This document shows positions 27,684-36,720 of a DNA stretch of 64,000 bases, piece after piece. Position 1 is the first letter of the stretch, and the number at the start of each line of letters is the position of its first letter. Source of the DNA: JAAURB01 sp049647265. Lineage in GTDB: Bacteria > Cyanobacteriota > Cyanobacteriia > Cyanobacteriales > Microcoleaceae. The position numbers and the translations under genes are program-made. The DNA lies in contig JBARXJ010000061.1 in NCBI GenBank assembly GCA_049647265.1, positions 1 to 64,000 on the forward strand. Reading direction: 5' to 3'. A model generated the notes under the pieces. The model was not told where the DNA came from. It ran no database searches and worked only from the letters and a program-made list of their open reading frames with translations.

Positions 27684-28766
27684 ATGATGAATCAGACTGA
27701 AACAATTGAGATGCGGGGATGCTTAGGTCAAGTCACCTGTGAAGATAATGTAGTCCGTTTGAAAGGGTGGGTTGCTTCAATTAACCAAGGTGCAGTAGAA
27801 GGATTTAAACTATTTTTTGGAGATCAAGAAATTACAGATTTTCAGATTAATAAACAGCTTCCCAGTGCTGATGTTGCTGAGTTATTTCCTGGATTAAGTC
27901 ATGCAGATCAATCTCGTTTTTTAATTTATATCCCGTTAAATACTATCCCAGAAAAATATCATACAGATTGTTTAATACGGCTAATTCCTATTTTTAATGG
28001 ACAATTGGGTGACAGTTTATTTAATTTATTAGACTCTTCATTACCTGTCCCTGAAAAGGAAGATCGAGTGGGAGTGGGGGGAAGCTTTAAGTTTGTCGCT
28101 TGCGACTTTTTAAGTCATTTTGTGAATAAAGCCAATTTACAACCCAATGAAACGATTTTAGATGCGGGTTGTGGTGTGGGAAGAATGGCATATTCTCTGG
28201 CGTATTATTTAGATAAAACGGCTCGTTACGAAGGGTTTGATGTTGTTAAAAAATGGATTGATTGGAGTCAAGATAATATTCATCGTCGTTATCCAAACTT
28301 TAATTTTAAATGGGTCAATCTTTATAGCGAACATTACAACCCTGAAGGCGATTATAAAGCTGAAAATTTAGTTTTTCCTTACGAAGATCAACAGTTTACA
28401 TTCGTGTTTTTAACGTCTGTATTTACACATATTTATGCCGCCGCTGTCCGTAATTATCTTCAGCAAATTGCTAGAGTTTTACAACCAGGAGGACGATGTT
28501 TATGTACATTTTTTCTATTAAATGAAGAAACTCAACAGTTAATGAAATCGAGTAAAAGCAAACTGAATTTTATTTATCAAGCGCAGAATAGTTATTATGC
28601 CGAACCAGATGACCCTGAAAATGCCATTGCACATCCTGAAGCTACAGTAATGCAATGGTTAAACGATTTAAATTTAACAGTAGTTAGAAAATATTATGGG
28701 ATGTGGTGTGGACGAACTCAAGGATATAGTTATCAGGATATATTAGTATTACAGAAAAAAGTTTAA
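27684..28766 (+). CDS. class I SAM-dependent methyltransferase with N-terminal beta domain
   Basis: A 360-residue protein. Residues about 1-125 form a beta-rich domain of unknown role (RLKGWVASINQGAVEGFKLFF) resembling carbohydrate-associated modules found before glycosyl- and methyltransferases. Residues about 150-290 are a Methyltransf_11/25-type core: ILDAGCGVGRMAYSL, then VFLTSVFTHI and LQPGGRCLCTFF. It is likely co-transcribed with the thioredoxin-NHL gene 27 bp upstream. The substrate is unknown; a glycan is plausible. Two adjacent ATGs at the start. Confidence 0.75.
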   Translation: MMNQTETIEMRGCLGQVTCEDNVVRLKGWVASINQGAVEGFKLFFGDQEITDFQINKQLPSADVAELFPGLSHADQSRFLIYIPLNTIPEKYHTDCLIRLIPIFNGQLGDSLFNLLDSSLPVPEKEDRVGVGGSFKFVACDFLSHFVNKANLQPNETILDAGCGVGRMAYSLAYYLDKTARYEGFDVVKKWIDWSQDNIHRRYPNFNFKWVNLYSEHYNPEGDYKAENLVFPYEDQQFTFVFLTSVFTHIYAAAVRNYLQQIARVLQPGGRCLCTFFLLNEETQQLMKSSKSKLNFIYQAQNSYYAEPDDPENAIAHPEATVMQWLNDLNLTVVRKYYGMWCGRTQGYSYQDILVLQKKV

Positions 28767-28768
28767 AT

Positions 28769-30163
28769 TTAAAATCGCATAAATTCTGGACTTCCTAACA
28801 TTAAAGCAGCTTGTAAACGGTCAGGATTTTGATTAATAATATCTAAACTATTTGTCGATAATAAACCTTCTAAAGTTTGAGCTAGTTTCTCTTTATCAAT
28901 TGGTTTGCTATCCTGTAATAACCCATTGGATAAAGGTACAGATAAGCTACTGCGCCGAATCATTGCATCTGGGTTAAGCCATGCATCTTCTGTATTTTTA
29001 TAGCCGTCTGGAGTCGGACATTCATAAAGCGGCATTCCGAATTGATTTAAAATGCCATTGATGGGTTTAAAGTTATTTACTGTGCCAATACTTCGCATCA
29101 CAGACGTAATATAGCGGTAGGGAGTTTTAAATTTATTATTATAATTTTGAGTATCCCAAAACTCATCACTTTTAAACAAAGTTTTAAGAACTGCTGCAAT
29201 ATTACCATCGGTTTCTAAAAACCGCTGAGATAGTTTTTTAACAATTGATTCAGGCGGATAATCTGATACAAATAATTGAGCCAGTTTATAACTAATAAAT
29301 TTCGCTGTAGAAGGATGACTTGCCAGTAAATCGAGTGCTTCTTCTCCTTCTTCAATTCCCCGCCCTTTTATCGTTTTTCCAAGTAATACTTTATCGGTAA
29401 AATCATGGCGCTCTGCATCAAAATTAAATCCATCTTCATCGGTTGAACGTTTCGGATTATTGGGTAATCCCCACCCCGTTAAAATCCGAGCCAATTCCAT
29501 TACATCTGTTTGAGTATATCCACCATCAACACCTAAAGTATGCAATTCTAATAGTTCTCTAGCATAGTTTTCATTAATTCCTTTAAATCGTCCTTTTGCC
29601 TTTTTACTTTTTGGATCAGTATTTTGCCAGTTATCCAGATAATATAACATCGCCGGATGATGAGCCGTTGCCCCTAAAAGCTGGCGAAATTTTCCGAGTA
29701 CATGGGGTCGAATTGCAAGTTGTTCATAAGAACTAAATAAAAGTTTAGCGGCTTCTCCTTTTGAGGCAAATACATTAAAATGGTTATACCAAAAATCCAC
29801 CATCACTTCTTCTAATTGACGGGGGCTTTCTAAAGCTAGTAATAATCGACCCTGACGAGCTTGTTGCAGAATTTTTTGCTCTAATTTTCTCCGAATCTTT
29901 CTTGTCTCTTGACGATTAAGTTTCAATTCTTTAGCCGTCTTTTCTATCCGCTGTTTTTCCTTATATGCTTTTGCAGGAGTAAATCTTAAAGTATCTAGCG
30001 CCTGTAGTTTTTGCTTTAACTCCGCAGAATAGTTACTTTTTTGAGGTTGTAGCTGAGATTGAATATAAGCCTCAATTCCCTGTTGTTCAATCTGTTGAAT
30101 TTGTTCTAGTTTAGGGCCTAAACTAATGCGATTAATCAGATGAAAAACTTTTTTATCTGTCAT
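28769..30163 (-). CDS. DUF1800 domain-containing protein
   Basis: A 464-residue member of the DUF1800 family, recognised by HLINRISLGP at the N-terminus, VDFWYNHFNVF (about 118-128), NENYARELLELHTLGVDGGYTQ, LARILTGW, HDFTDKVLLGK and SRPYRYI-like FKTPYRYITS in the C-terminal half. Function is not known; homologues often sit beside DUF1501 proteins, which is not the case here. No signal peptide is seen. Length is normal for the family. It converges on the methyltransferase gene with 2 bp between stops. Confidence 0.85.
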   Translation of the reverse strand: MTDKKVFHLINRISLGPKLEQIQQIEQQGIEAYIQSQLQPQKSNYSAELKQKLQALDTLRFTPAKAYKEKQRIEKTAKELKLNRQETRKIRRKLEQKILQQARQGRLLLALESPRQLEEVMVDFWYNHFNVFASKGEAAKLLFSSYEQLAIRPHVLGKFRQLLGATAHHPAMLYYLDNWQNTDPKSKKAKGRFKGINENYARELLELHTLGVDGGYTQTDVMELARILTGWGLPNNPKRSTDEDGFNFDAERHDFTDKVLLGKTIKGRGIEEGEEALDLLASHPSTAKFISYKLAQLFVSDYPPESIVKKLSQRFLETDGNIAAVLKTLFKSDEFWDTQNYNNKFKTPYRYITSVMRSIGTVNNFKPINGILNQFGMPLYECPTPDGYKNTEDAWLNPDAMIRRSSLSVPLSNGLLQDSKPIDKEKLAQTLEGLLSTNSLDIINQNPDRLQAALMLGSPEFMRF

Positions 30164-30287
30164 AACAATCCACTCAATAGTATGAATTAAAAGTAAAAGT
30201 TGAGCTATTTTATGATAAAATCATTAGTCAATATACAATTAATGATTATTAAAATATATTATAGTTAATTATAGAAGATACTTCTTC

Positions 30288-30923
30288 ATGATATCGAGAA
30301 ATCTTTGGAACGCCAACTCAGACCTAAAAACTGCTTGTTTGCAACATCCTTTTGTCCAAGGAATTGCCACAGGAACCCTACCCCTAGCTTGTTTCCGCTA
30401 TTATGTGAGTCAAGATGCCTTTTTTCTGACTGCTTTTGCCCGCGCCTACAGTATTGCTGCGGCGAAAACCCCTGACTGGGAAGGCTTTACTACTTTCCAT
30501 AGTTTAGGAGATGGAGTCGTAGAAGAATTACGTTTACACCAAAGTTATGCTGCCGAATGGGAAGTGGACTTACAGCAAATACAACCTGGCATTGCCACCC
30601 GCCGCTATACAGACTTTCTGTTAGCAACTGCCTGGGGTAAAGATGTCGGTTTAACTACAGCCGCGATGACACCCTGTTTGCGACTCTATGCCTTTCTCGG
30701 TCAAAGTTTAGCACAGTCTCAAACTTCAGCCCATCAATATAGTGACTGGATAAAGACTTATAATGATGCTGCCTTTGAAACATTAGCGCAACAATTAGAA
30801 GATTTAATGAACCGTTATATTACCTATCAAGAAACAGAAGCAAGTTCAATTTACCGCTATGCAATGGAATGTGAACTAGAGTTTTTTGAAGCGGCTTGGT
30901 GTAGTCAATCATCGAATTTTTAA
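30288..30923 (+). CDS. TenA-family protein (thiaminase II / aminopyrimidine hydrolase)
   Basis: A 211-residue all-helical protein of the TenA/THI-4 family: LWNANSDLKTACLQHPFVQGIATGTLP, read in parts, then FRYYVSQDAFFLTAFARAY, and the nucleophile Cys in MTPCLRLYAFLG. Terminal YRYAMECELEFFEAAW supplies the catalytic Glu. TenA hydrolyses aminopyrimidines in thiamine salvage. No thiamine pathway genes and no TPP riboswitch elements lie nearby, so it may be a salvage enzyme or a relative with another substrate. It overlaps the 3' end of the convergent 303-residue gene by 4 bp. Confidence 0.85.
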   Translation: MISRNLWNANSDLKTACLQHPFVQGIATGTLPLACFRYYVSQDAFFLTAFARAYSIAAAKTPDWEGFTTFHSLGDGVVEELRLHQSYAAEWEVDLQQIQPGIATRRYTDFLLATAWGKDVGLTTAAMTPCLRLYAFLGQSLAQSQTSAHQYSDWIKTYNDAAFETLAQQLEDLMNRYITYQETEASSIYRYAMECELEFFEAAWCSQSSNF

Positions 30924-31831
30924 GAATAACGACTCACACTAAAAATAATATAATTGTAAGGGATTAATTCAGTTCGATCATAATCATTCACAATTTGACC
31001 TGTTTTGGGATCGTATAACCACTCCTCCCAGTCCCATAACCGAGACTTATTTTCAGGAATTTGAACCGCAATATAAGATCCTTCTGCTAAACGGGCGCGA
31101 GTCGCAATATGACTAAAATCAAGACCCATATAAAAATCTTGAACAGGTTCGTTTTTATGACGGTTTGCCATTGCTTTTGTTAAGCCTAATGCCATATTTG
31201 ATAACGGTGCAATTGCAGGTTGAACGGTTTCAGCTAATTGAAGTCCTGCTTTAAATACATCGGATTCTAAAAAACTGAGGGCATCTTCGTCTTCTTGATT
31301 TTTAATATTAACCGTAAAACATTTAAACGCTACCCCTTCTGTTCCTACGTTCAAGCCAATAAAAATAGGATAACCAACAATAGCAGCTTGCTGACCTTCT
31401 CGGACTCGATAAGTACTATTAAAATGGAGATGTTCAATCTGACCCGCTACTTGATTTTGAGCATAGAAATCAAATAAGATATGATGGGTTCCACTCCCTG
31501 GATAATCTGCAACTCGCAGCCGATCTAAAGTAATTTTAATCCGAGAATTTTTTAGGCTATTGTCAGGTGTAATATTACTCGCCGATTGAATTGGAATAGC
31601 TTGCGAACTTTCAGGAGTGGGAGGAATATAACCAAAACTATGGGCAGTGCTTTGCCAAATTTTAGACTGAAATAATCCGATATTATAAGTTTTTGCTTGG
31701 CTTTCTAAGCTGTTAGTATTTTCAATTTCTCTGGCGGTTTCTTCGTCTCCCATTTCCCTTAATTTAGCCGCTATTTCTTCAGGGGGTAAGCTGCCAATTA
31801 CAGATATATGATCAAACCAATTTTCTGTCAT
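30920..31831 (-). CDS. uncharacterised protein with a beta-rich (C2-like?) middle domain
   Basis: A 303-residue protein that I do not recognise. Residues 1-45 are charged and helical (GSLPPEEIAAKLREMGD). A disordered linker with PPTPES is followed by a beta-rich region (about 98-190) beginning RIKITLDRLRVADYPGSG, which has the rhythm of C2/immunoglobulin-like folds. A weakly amphipathic helix (about 205-230, ETVQPAIAPLSNMALGLTKAM) follows, then a conserved-looking tail with WDWEEWLYDPKTG. There is no signal peptide or strong membrane helix. It lies just upstream of, and divergent from, a toxin-antitoxin pair and a CHAT-NTPase gene. A role with these is possible but not shown. Confidence 0.5.
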   Translation of the reverse strand: MTENWFDHISVIGSLPPEEIAAKLREMGDEETAREIENTNSLESQAKTYNIGLFQSKIWQSTAHSFGYIPPTPESSQAIPIQSASNITPDNSLKNSRIKITLDRLRVADYPGSGTHHILFDFYAQNQVAGQIEHLHFNSTYRVREGQQAAIVGYPIFIGLNVGTEGVAFKCFTVNIKNQEDEDALSFLESDVFKAGLQLAETVQPAIAPLSNMALGLTKAMANRHKNEPVQDFYMGLDFSHIATRARLAEGSYIAVQIPENKSRLWDWEEWLYDPKTGQIVNDYDRTELIPYNYIIFSVSRYS

Positions 31832-31924
31832 TTTAAACTTTCGTGTTTTATACTTTACTTATTTTATCTTAATCCAGTAAACTAAAATAAAGTAGAGCTT
31901 TATCATAAGTTTTGGTGTAATAAA

Positions 31925-32155
31925 ATGAAGCAAATCCCACGCATTACTATGGACTCAGAGGTTATGGGAGGGAAACCCTGTATTAGAGGAATGAGAGTAA
32001 CAGTCGGTATGATTTTAGGTTTAATGGCTTCTGGATATTCTCACGACGATATTTTACGAACTTATCCTTATTTAGAACCGGAAGATTTAACAGCATCTTT
32101 AGCCTATGCAGCATGGCGGGTAGAAGAAGTTGAAATCCCTTTAAAAGTGCGATGA
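31925..32155 (+). CDS. DUF433 antitoxin (VapB-like)
   Basis: A 76-residue DUF433 protein, a winged-helix-like family: MDSEVMGGKPCIRGMRVTVG near the N-terminus, then YSHDDILRTYPYLEPEDLTASLAYAA, each read in part. DUF433 proteins serve as antitoxins to PIN-like DUF5615 toxins. The last four bases (ATGA) overlap the start of the next gene, so the pair is translationally coupled. Probably autoregulates its own promoter in the 93 bp upstream (family knowledge). Confidence 0.85.
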   Translation: MKQIPRITMDSEVMGGKPCIRGMRVTVGMILGLMASGYSHDDILRTYPYLEPEDLTASLAYAAWRVEEVEIPLKVR

Positions 32156-32517
32156 AAATTTTGATTGATATGAATCTTTCACCGGATTGGATCAATGTTT
32201 TCGCCCAGCATGATATTGAAGCAGTTCATTGGTCATTTGTAGGCAATCCTTCCGCAACCGATCAAACTATAATGCAGTGGGCTAGTATAAATGGCTATAT
32301 TGTTTTTACCCATGATTTGGACTTTGGGACTTTACTGGCAGCGACTAAAGTAAGTAGTCCTAGCGTCATCCAAGTTCGTACTCAAAATGTTTTACCAGAT
32401 TACTTAGGAAATACTGTTATAACTGCTATTAATCAAACTCGTAATTTTCTAGAAAATGGTGCTTTAGTTACAGTAAATGAAACCCAGTCCAGGGTTCGCA
32501 TTCTACCTTTTTCCTAA
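32152..32517 (+). CDS. DUF5615 PIN-like toxin
   Basis: A 121-residue PIN-like ribonuclease-fold protein. Acidic residues typical of the fold are in LIDMNLSPDW at the N-terminus, ATDQTIMQWA in the middle and VFTHDLDFGTLL (about 58-69). SVIQVRTQNV follows, as usual in DUF5615. It forms a type II toxin-antitoxin pair with the overlapping DUF433 gene. The active-site acids look intact. It lies 69 bp upstream of the CHAT-NTPase gene on the same strand. Confidence 0.85.
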   Translation: MKILIDMNLSPDWINVFAQHDIEAVHWSFVGNPSATDQTIMQWASINGYIVFTHDLDFGTLLAATKVSSPSVIQVRTQNVLPDYLGNTVITAINQTRNFLENGALVTVNETQSRVRILPFS

Positions 32518-32586
32518 GCTATTCCTCGGAATCAACAGATTCGATATGGAATAAAATAAAATAAGATAGGCAGTAACCGGGACGTT

Positions 32587-35500
32587 ATGACTGTTATTAA
32601 TATTCGCGAACTCAATACCACCGAAACAGGATTTGCAGCCGAACTCTCTTTTGATGGACATACTCGTATTCCTATTAAAATTGACGACCCTTTTAACGCC
32701 AAAGAAGAACGTCGGTTAGAGTGGTATTTTGAAGGATGGTTACAACATCCCATGCTGGAAACTCACAAGGCAGAAGCTGCTGCAAATAGCGTTAAAACCT
32801 ATGGTGAAAAACTATTTGAACAAGTCTTTAATAATCGCCAAGCTATACGAGAATATGAGAAAATAAAGTCTAAACTGAGTCAGGTTCAGATCGAAATTGA
32901 GAACCGTAACCCTGAGTTTCAAGCGTTGCATTGGGAAGCGATCAAAGATCCAGAACTGCCGAGACCATTAGCGGTAGACTGTATAATGTTGCGGAAATAT
33001 TGCGAACTTGCCCCGATATCTGCGGCGGTTGAATCTTTTCCCTATATTAATGTATTGGTGGTGGTTGCCCGTCCGGATGAAGACAAAGATGTCAGTTATC
33101 GAACCATTTCTCGACCCTTAATTGAAGTAATTGAAACCAGTCATTTACCCGTTAATGTCGAGTTATTGCGTCCGGGAACTTATCAAGCCCTGTCGAAACA
33201 TTTGGAAGAAAAAGGGGCAGGATATTATCACATTCTTCATTTTGACGGACACGGGGCGTTAATGGACTATCAACAGGTTCAACAACCCAATAAACCCCAA
33301 CGATATTATTATAAAGGACGCTACGGACGCAGCGATATTGAGGAATTTGAGGGGGTAAAAGCGTTTCTCTGTTTTGAACAAGAAGAAGCAGGCAAAGTAG
33401 ACTTAGTGGAAGCCACGGAATTTGCTAACTTACTCACTGGAAAAAGTATTCCGGTTTGTTTACTCAATGCTTGTCAGTCGGGGAAACAAATAGACAACGT
33501 AGAAGACTACCGCGAAACCAGTTTAGGCAGTCGGTTGATGGCGGCAGGAATGCAGATGGTGGTGGCAATGGGATATAGTGTGACGGTGTCGGCAGCCCAG
33601 AAAATGATGCAACAATTGTATCAGCATTTATTAACCGGAAAAGAAATTACAGAAGCCATTCGTTTAGGACGACTCGAACTCTACAATGATAAGGAACGTC
33701 AGGCTTATTTTAATCAAACCATTGAATTAGAAGACTGGCTATTGCCTGTTGTTTATTTCAACCAAACTGTTAATTTTAACTTACGACCATTTACCCCAGA
33801 AGAAGAAGAAAAATATTGGGAAAAACAGGGCAGTCAATACCATTTTTCGTTGCCAGAATATGGTTTTGTCGGTCGAGATTTGGAAATTCTTAAAATTGAA
33901 AAAGCTTTACTACGCCACAATATTTTATTATTACGGGGGATGGGTGGAACCGGGAAAACCACCTTATTAAATTATTTACGGGAATGGTGGCAAACTACCC
34001 ATTTTGCCGAAAACGTGTTTTATTTTGGCTATGACATCAAAGCCTATACAGTTAATCAGATTTTACATGAAATCGGTCAACAGGTTTATGACAGATTTGA
34101 ACAGGCAAAATTTCAAGCCATGAACCCTAACGCCCAGATGCCGAAATTAGTTCAGAAGCTAAAAACAGAATCCCATATTTTAATATTAGATAACTTAGAA
34201 TCTGTTACCGGGCAAGAATTGGCAATTCAGAATACCTTATCCGCCGACGAACAACAAAAACTGAAAGACTTTCTTAACCGCTTAGTTGGGGGAAAAACCA
34301 GAATTGTATTAGGATCTCGCAGTGGGGAAGACTGGCTACGAAATGACACCTTTAGAACCAATCTTTATCCCCTGCAAGGGTTAGACACACAAGCCCGTTC
34401 TCTGCTGGCTGAACGCATTCTTAACCGTCATGCTGCGGGGAAAGTTGAAGTTATTAAAGCAGACGATAACTTTAAACGGTTAATCAAACTATTGGCGGGG
34501 TATCCGTTAGCAATGGAAGTGGTACTCGCCAACCTGAAAAGACAATCTCCATCAGAGATTTTAACCGCATTGCAAGCCGCCGATATTAATTTAGATGAGG
34601 ACAGTGAAGACAAGACAAAAAGTATTCTAAAATGTGTAGAATATTCCCATAGTAATCTCTCGCCCACAGCCCAGAAATTGTTATTATGTTTAGCCCCATT
34701 TAGTGGGTTCATAGTTCGTTCTGCAATTCCAGAGTATGTCAAACAACTCAAAGAATTAGAACCATTTCAGGATTATGAATTTGATCAGTTTGATGATGCC
34801 ATTCAAGAAGCGATAAACTGGGGATTACTATCTGTCCGGTTTGAAGAGAATCCTCATCTACTTAACATTCAACCAGTATTTCCTTACTTCCTCAAAACAA
34901 AATTAAACGCATTAAATGCAGCCACCTATAAGGTATTACAAAAAGGCTTTAAACGTCACTATCAAGGGTTAGCAGGTGATTATCAACAATTAATGAAATC
35001 AAAAGAAGCGGACAAACGACAGATCGGCATCTTCTTGTGTCGTTTAGAATACGAAAACCTCTACAATGCCCTAGAAATTAGTTTACAGCAACAAGATTCC
35101 GTTTCGATTGTCTATTGCTTGAGTATCTATCTTGATTTAACTGAAGATGTTCAAACCCATCTAAAGTTATTAGAATGGGTAATTGAAGCCCAAACTGCCT
35201 ATCCAGATGAGATGCGTACAGGTGAAATAGGCTTAGATCTTATCCAGATCCTTGGGTTATTGGCAACCTGTTATTTAAAAAATCAAAATTACCGAAAAGC
35301 TAAGCAATTTTACAATAAGGTAATTGATCTAACCCAACTACTTGAGGGTGTATCTGAAGAACAAAAACAGTTTACAATTGCCTGCACTTACCATTATTTG
35401 GGAAGAATTGCTTTTGAACAACGACAATGGCAGCACAGCCAACGCTACTGCAAAGACGCTCTCAATATCTTTATTAAATACGATAATCAATCTCAACAAG

Positions 35501-36471
35501 CTTCTATTCACCATACTTTAGGAAGAGTTGCTGAAGAACAACGACAGTGGCAGACAGCTCAAACATACTACCAAAAAGCCCTTGATATATACATCAAATA
35601 CAGTGATCGCTTATCACAAGCCTTTAACTATTATCACCTGGGAAGGGTAGCAGAAGAACAACGACACTGGCAAGCGGCTCAAACATACTACCAAAAATCT
35701 CTTGATATTAAGATCGAATACGGCGATCGCCACTCTCAAGCCTCTAGCTACCACCAATTAGGAATGCTTGCCCAACAACAACGGCAATGGCAAGATGCTA
35801 AAACCTACTACCAACAAGCCCTTGATATCAAAATTGAATACGGCGATCGCCCCTCTCAAGCTTTAACTTACAATAATTTGGGAATGCTTGCCCAACAACA
35901 ACAACAATGGCAAATTGCTAAAACTTACTACCAACAAGCAATTGATATCTACATTGAATATGGCGATCGCTACTCTCAAGCTTTAACTTGCCACAACTTG
36001 GGGATGGTTGCCCAAGCACAACGACAGTGGCAAGATGCTAAAACCTACTACCAACAAGCTCTCAATATCAAAATTGAATACGGCGATCGCTACTCTCAAG
36101 CCTATACCTACCATCAATTAGGAAGGGTTGCCGAGGAACAACGACAATGGCAAATTGCCCAAACTTACTACCAACAAGCCCTTGATATCTATATTGAATA
36201 TAGCGATCGCCACTCTCAAGCTTTCACCTATGGGCAATTGGGTTTATTGGCAGAAGCACAGGAAGACTGGGAAACAGCAAAAACCAATTCGTTGCAAGCG
36301 TTAGAGATTTTTGCTGAGTTTGAGGATCAGCATTATCTAGATATGACTCTCAGAAACTTGGCTCGACTTTATCACACCACTGAGGATGAGAGTCTGTTAA
36401 CCTCGGTTGCCTCTATATTTGGTGTTGAGGTTGAGGAGGTGCAGCGTAGGTTTGAGGAGTTACGGGAGTGA
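32587..36471 (+). CDS. CHAT protease-NTPase-TPR protein (NLR-like)
   Basis: A 1294-residue STAND-type protein. The N-terminal ~150 residues are a family-specific helper region. A caspase-like CHAT peptidase follows (about 150-410), with catalytic His222 in FDGHGA and Cys296 in LNACQSG, both intact. An AAA/NB-ARC NTPase comes next with Walker A RGMGGTGKTT (Lys457), Walker B LILDNLES and sensor GSRSGEDW. From about 870 to the end it has at least eight 40-residue TPR units (YYQQALDIKIEYGDR type). This is the layout of bacterial NLR-like immune proteases: TPRs sense, the NTPase oligomerises, CHAT cleaves a partner. The target is unknown. It follows a toxin-antitoxin pair on the same strand. Confidence 0.88.
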   Translation: MTVINIRELNTTETGFAAELSFDGHTRIPIKIDDPFNAKEERRLEWYFEGWLQHPMLETHKAEAAANSVKTYGEKLFEQVFNNRQAIREYEKIKSKLSQVQIEIENRNPEFQALHWEAIKDPELPRPLAVDCIMLRKYCELAPISAAVESFPYINVLVVVARPDEDKDVSYRTISRPLIEVIETSHLPVNVELLRPGTYQALSKHLEEKGAGYYHILHFDGHGALMDYQQVQQPNKPQRYYYKGRYGRSDIEEFEGVKAFLCFEQEEAGKVDLVEATEFANLLTGKSIPVCLLNACQSGKQIDNVEDYRETSLGSRLMAAGMQMVVAMGYSVTVSAAQKMMQQLYQHLLTGKEITEAIRLGRLELYNDKERQAYFNQTIELEDWLLPVVYFNQTVNFNLRPFTPEEEEKYWEKQGSQYHFSLPEYGFVGRDLEILKIEKALLRHNILLLRGMGGTGKTTLLNYLREWWQTTHFAENVFYFGYDIKAYTVNQILHEIGQQVYDRFEQAKFQAMNPNAQMPKLVQKLKTESHILILDNLESVTGQELAIQNTLSADEQQKLKDFLNRLVGGKTRIVLGSRSGEDWLRNDTFRTNLYPLQGLDTQARSLLAERILNRHAAGKVEVIKADDNFKRLIKLLAGYPLAMEVVLANLKRQSPSEILTALQAADINLDEDSEDKTKSILKCVEYSHSNLSPTAQKLLLCLAPFSGFIVRSAIPEYVKQLKELEPFQDYEFDQFDDAIQEAINWGLLSVRFEENPHLLNIQPVFPYFLKTKLNALNAATYKVLQKGFKRHYQGLAGDYQQLMKSKEADKRQIGIFLCRLEYENLYNALEISLQQQDSVSIVYCLSIYLDLTEDVQTHLKLLEWVIEAQTAYPDEMRTGEIGLDLIQILGLLATCYLKNQNYRKAKQFYNKVIDLTQLLEGVSEEQKQFTIACTYHYLGRIAFEQRQWQHSQRYCKDALNIFIKYDNQSQQASIHHTLGRVAEEQRQWQTAQTYYQKALDIYIKYSDRLSQAFNYYHLGRVAEEQRHWQAAQTYYQKSLDIKIEYGDRHSQASSYHQLGMLAQQQRQWQDAKTYYQQALDIKIEYGDRPSQALTYNNLGMLAQQQQQWQIAKTYYQQAIDIYIEYGDRYSQALTCHNLGMVAQAQRQWQDAKTYYQQALNIKIEYGDRYSQAYTYHQLGRVAEEQRQWQIAQTYYQQALDIYIEYSDRHSQAFTYGQLGLLAEAQEDWETAKTNSLQALEIFAEFEDQHYLDMTLRNLARLYHTTEDESLLTSVASIFGVEVEEVQRRFEELRE
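35400..36240 (+). repeat. 120-bp tandem TPR-coding repeats with phased HIP1 sites
   Basis: Seven to eight 120-bp units encode 40-residue TPR motifs. The octamer GCGATCGC (HIP1) occurs at 35723, 35843, 35963, 36083 and 36203, exactly 120 bp apart, each reading as part of the GDR or SDR codons. A one-mismatch copy lies one period earlier, near 35623. Repeat units are very alike at DNA level, which suggests recent expansion or gene conversion. Confidence 0.9.
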
Positions 36472-36720
36472 AGCGCTGCACGCAAGTCAGCAAGTCAAAA
36501 GTCAGAAAGTCAGAAGTTAGATCTTTAAACTAACAATATTAAGGACTTTGAGTTATTTACTCCCTCCTGTTCCCCGTTCCCTCTCTTACAAAGTTGCTCT
36601 ACGCAGGCGAACCCCCTAGCGTAAGCCTGATTCGTAGCCATGGGCTTTAGCCCTATTGCCCGTAGGGCTATAGACCGCACTTTGCGCCGTTCCCCGTTCC
36701 CTCTTCCCTGGCGCTAGGCG
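36472..36720. repeat. repeat-rich convergent gap with hairpin
   Basis: Between the CHAT gene and sufS lie AAGTCAG-type direct repeats (36485-36520), GTTCCCCGTTCCCTC units at about 36569 and 36688 (STRR-like, reverse strand), and a perfect hairpin with TAGCCCTA at 36648-36655 and TAGGGCTA at 36663-36670. It is non-coding and typical of interspersed cyanobacterial repeats. The hairpin could terminate either gene, but no T-run is present. Confidence 0.6.

Noticed and set aside
30164..30287. TPP riboswitch upstream of the TenA gene
   Set aside because: The leader is only ~120 nt, AT-rich, and has none of the conserved thi-box sequence.
35400..36240. Regular 120-bp repeats as a CRISPR-like array
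   Set aside because: The repeats are continuous coding sequence for TPR motifs in one long frame with no spacers of unrelated sequence.
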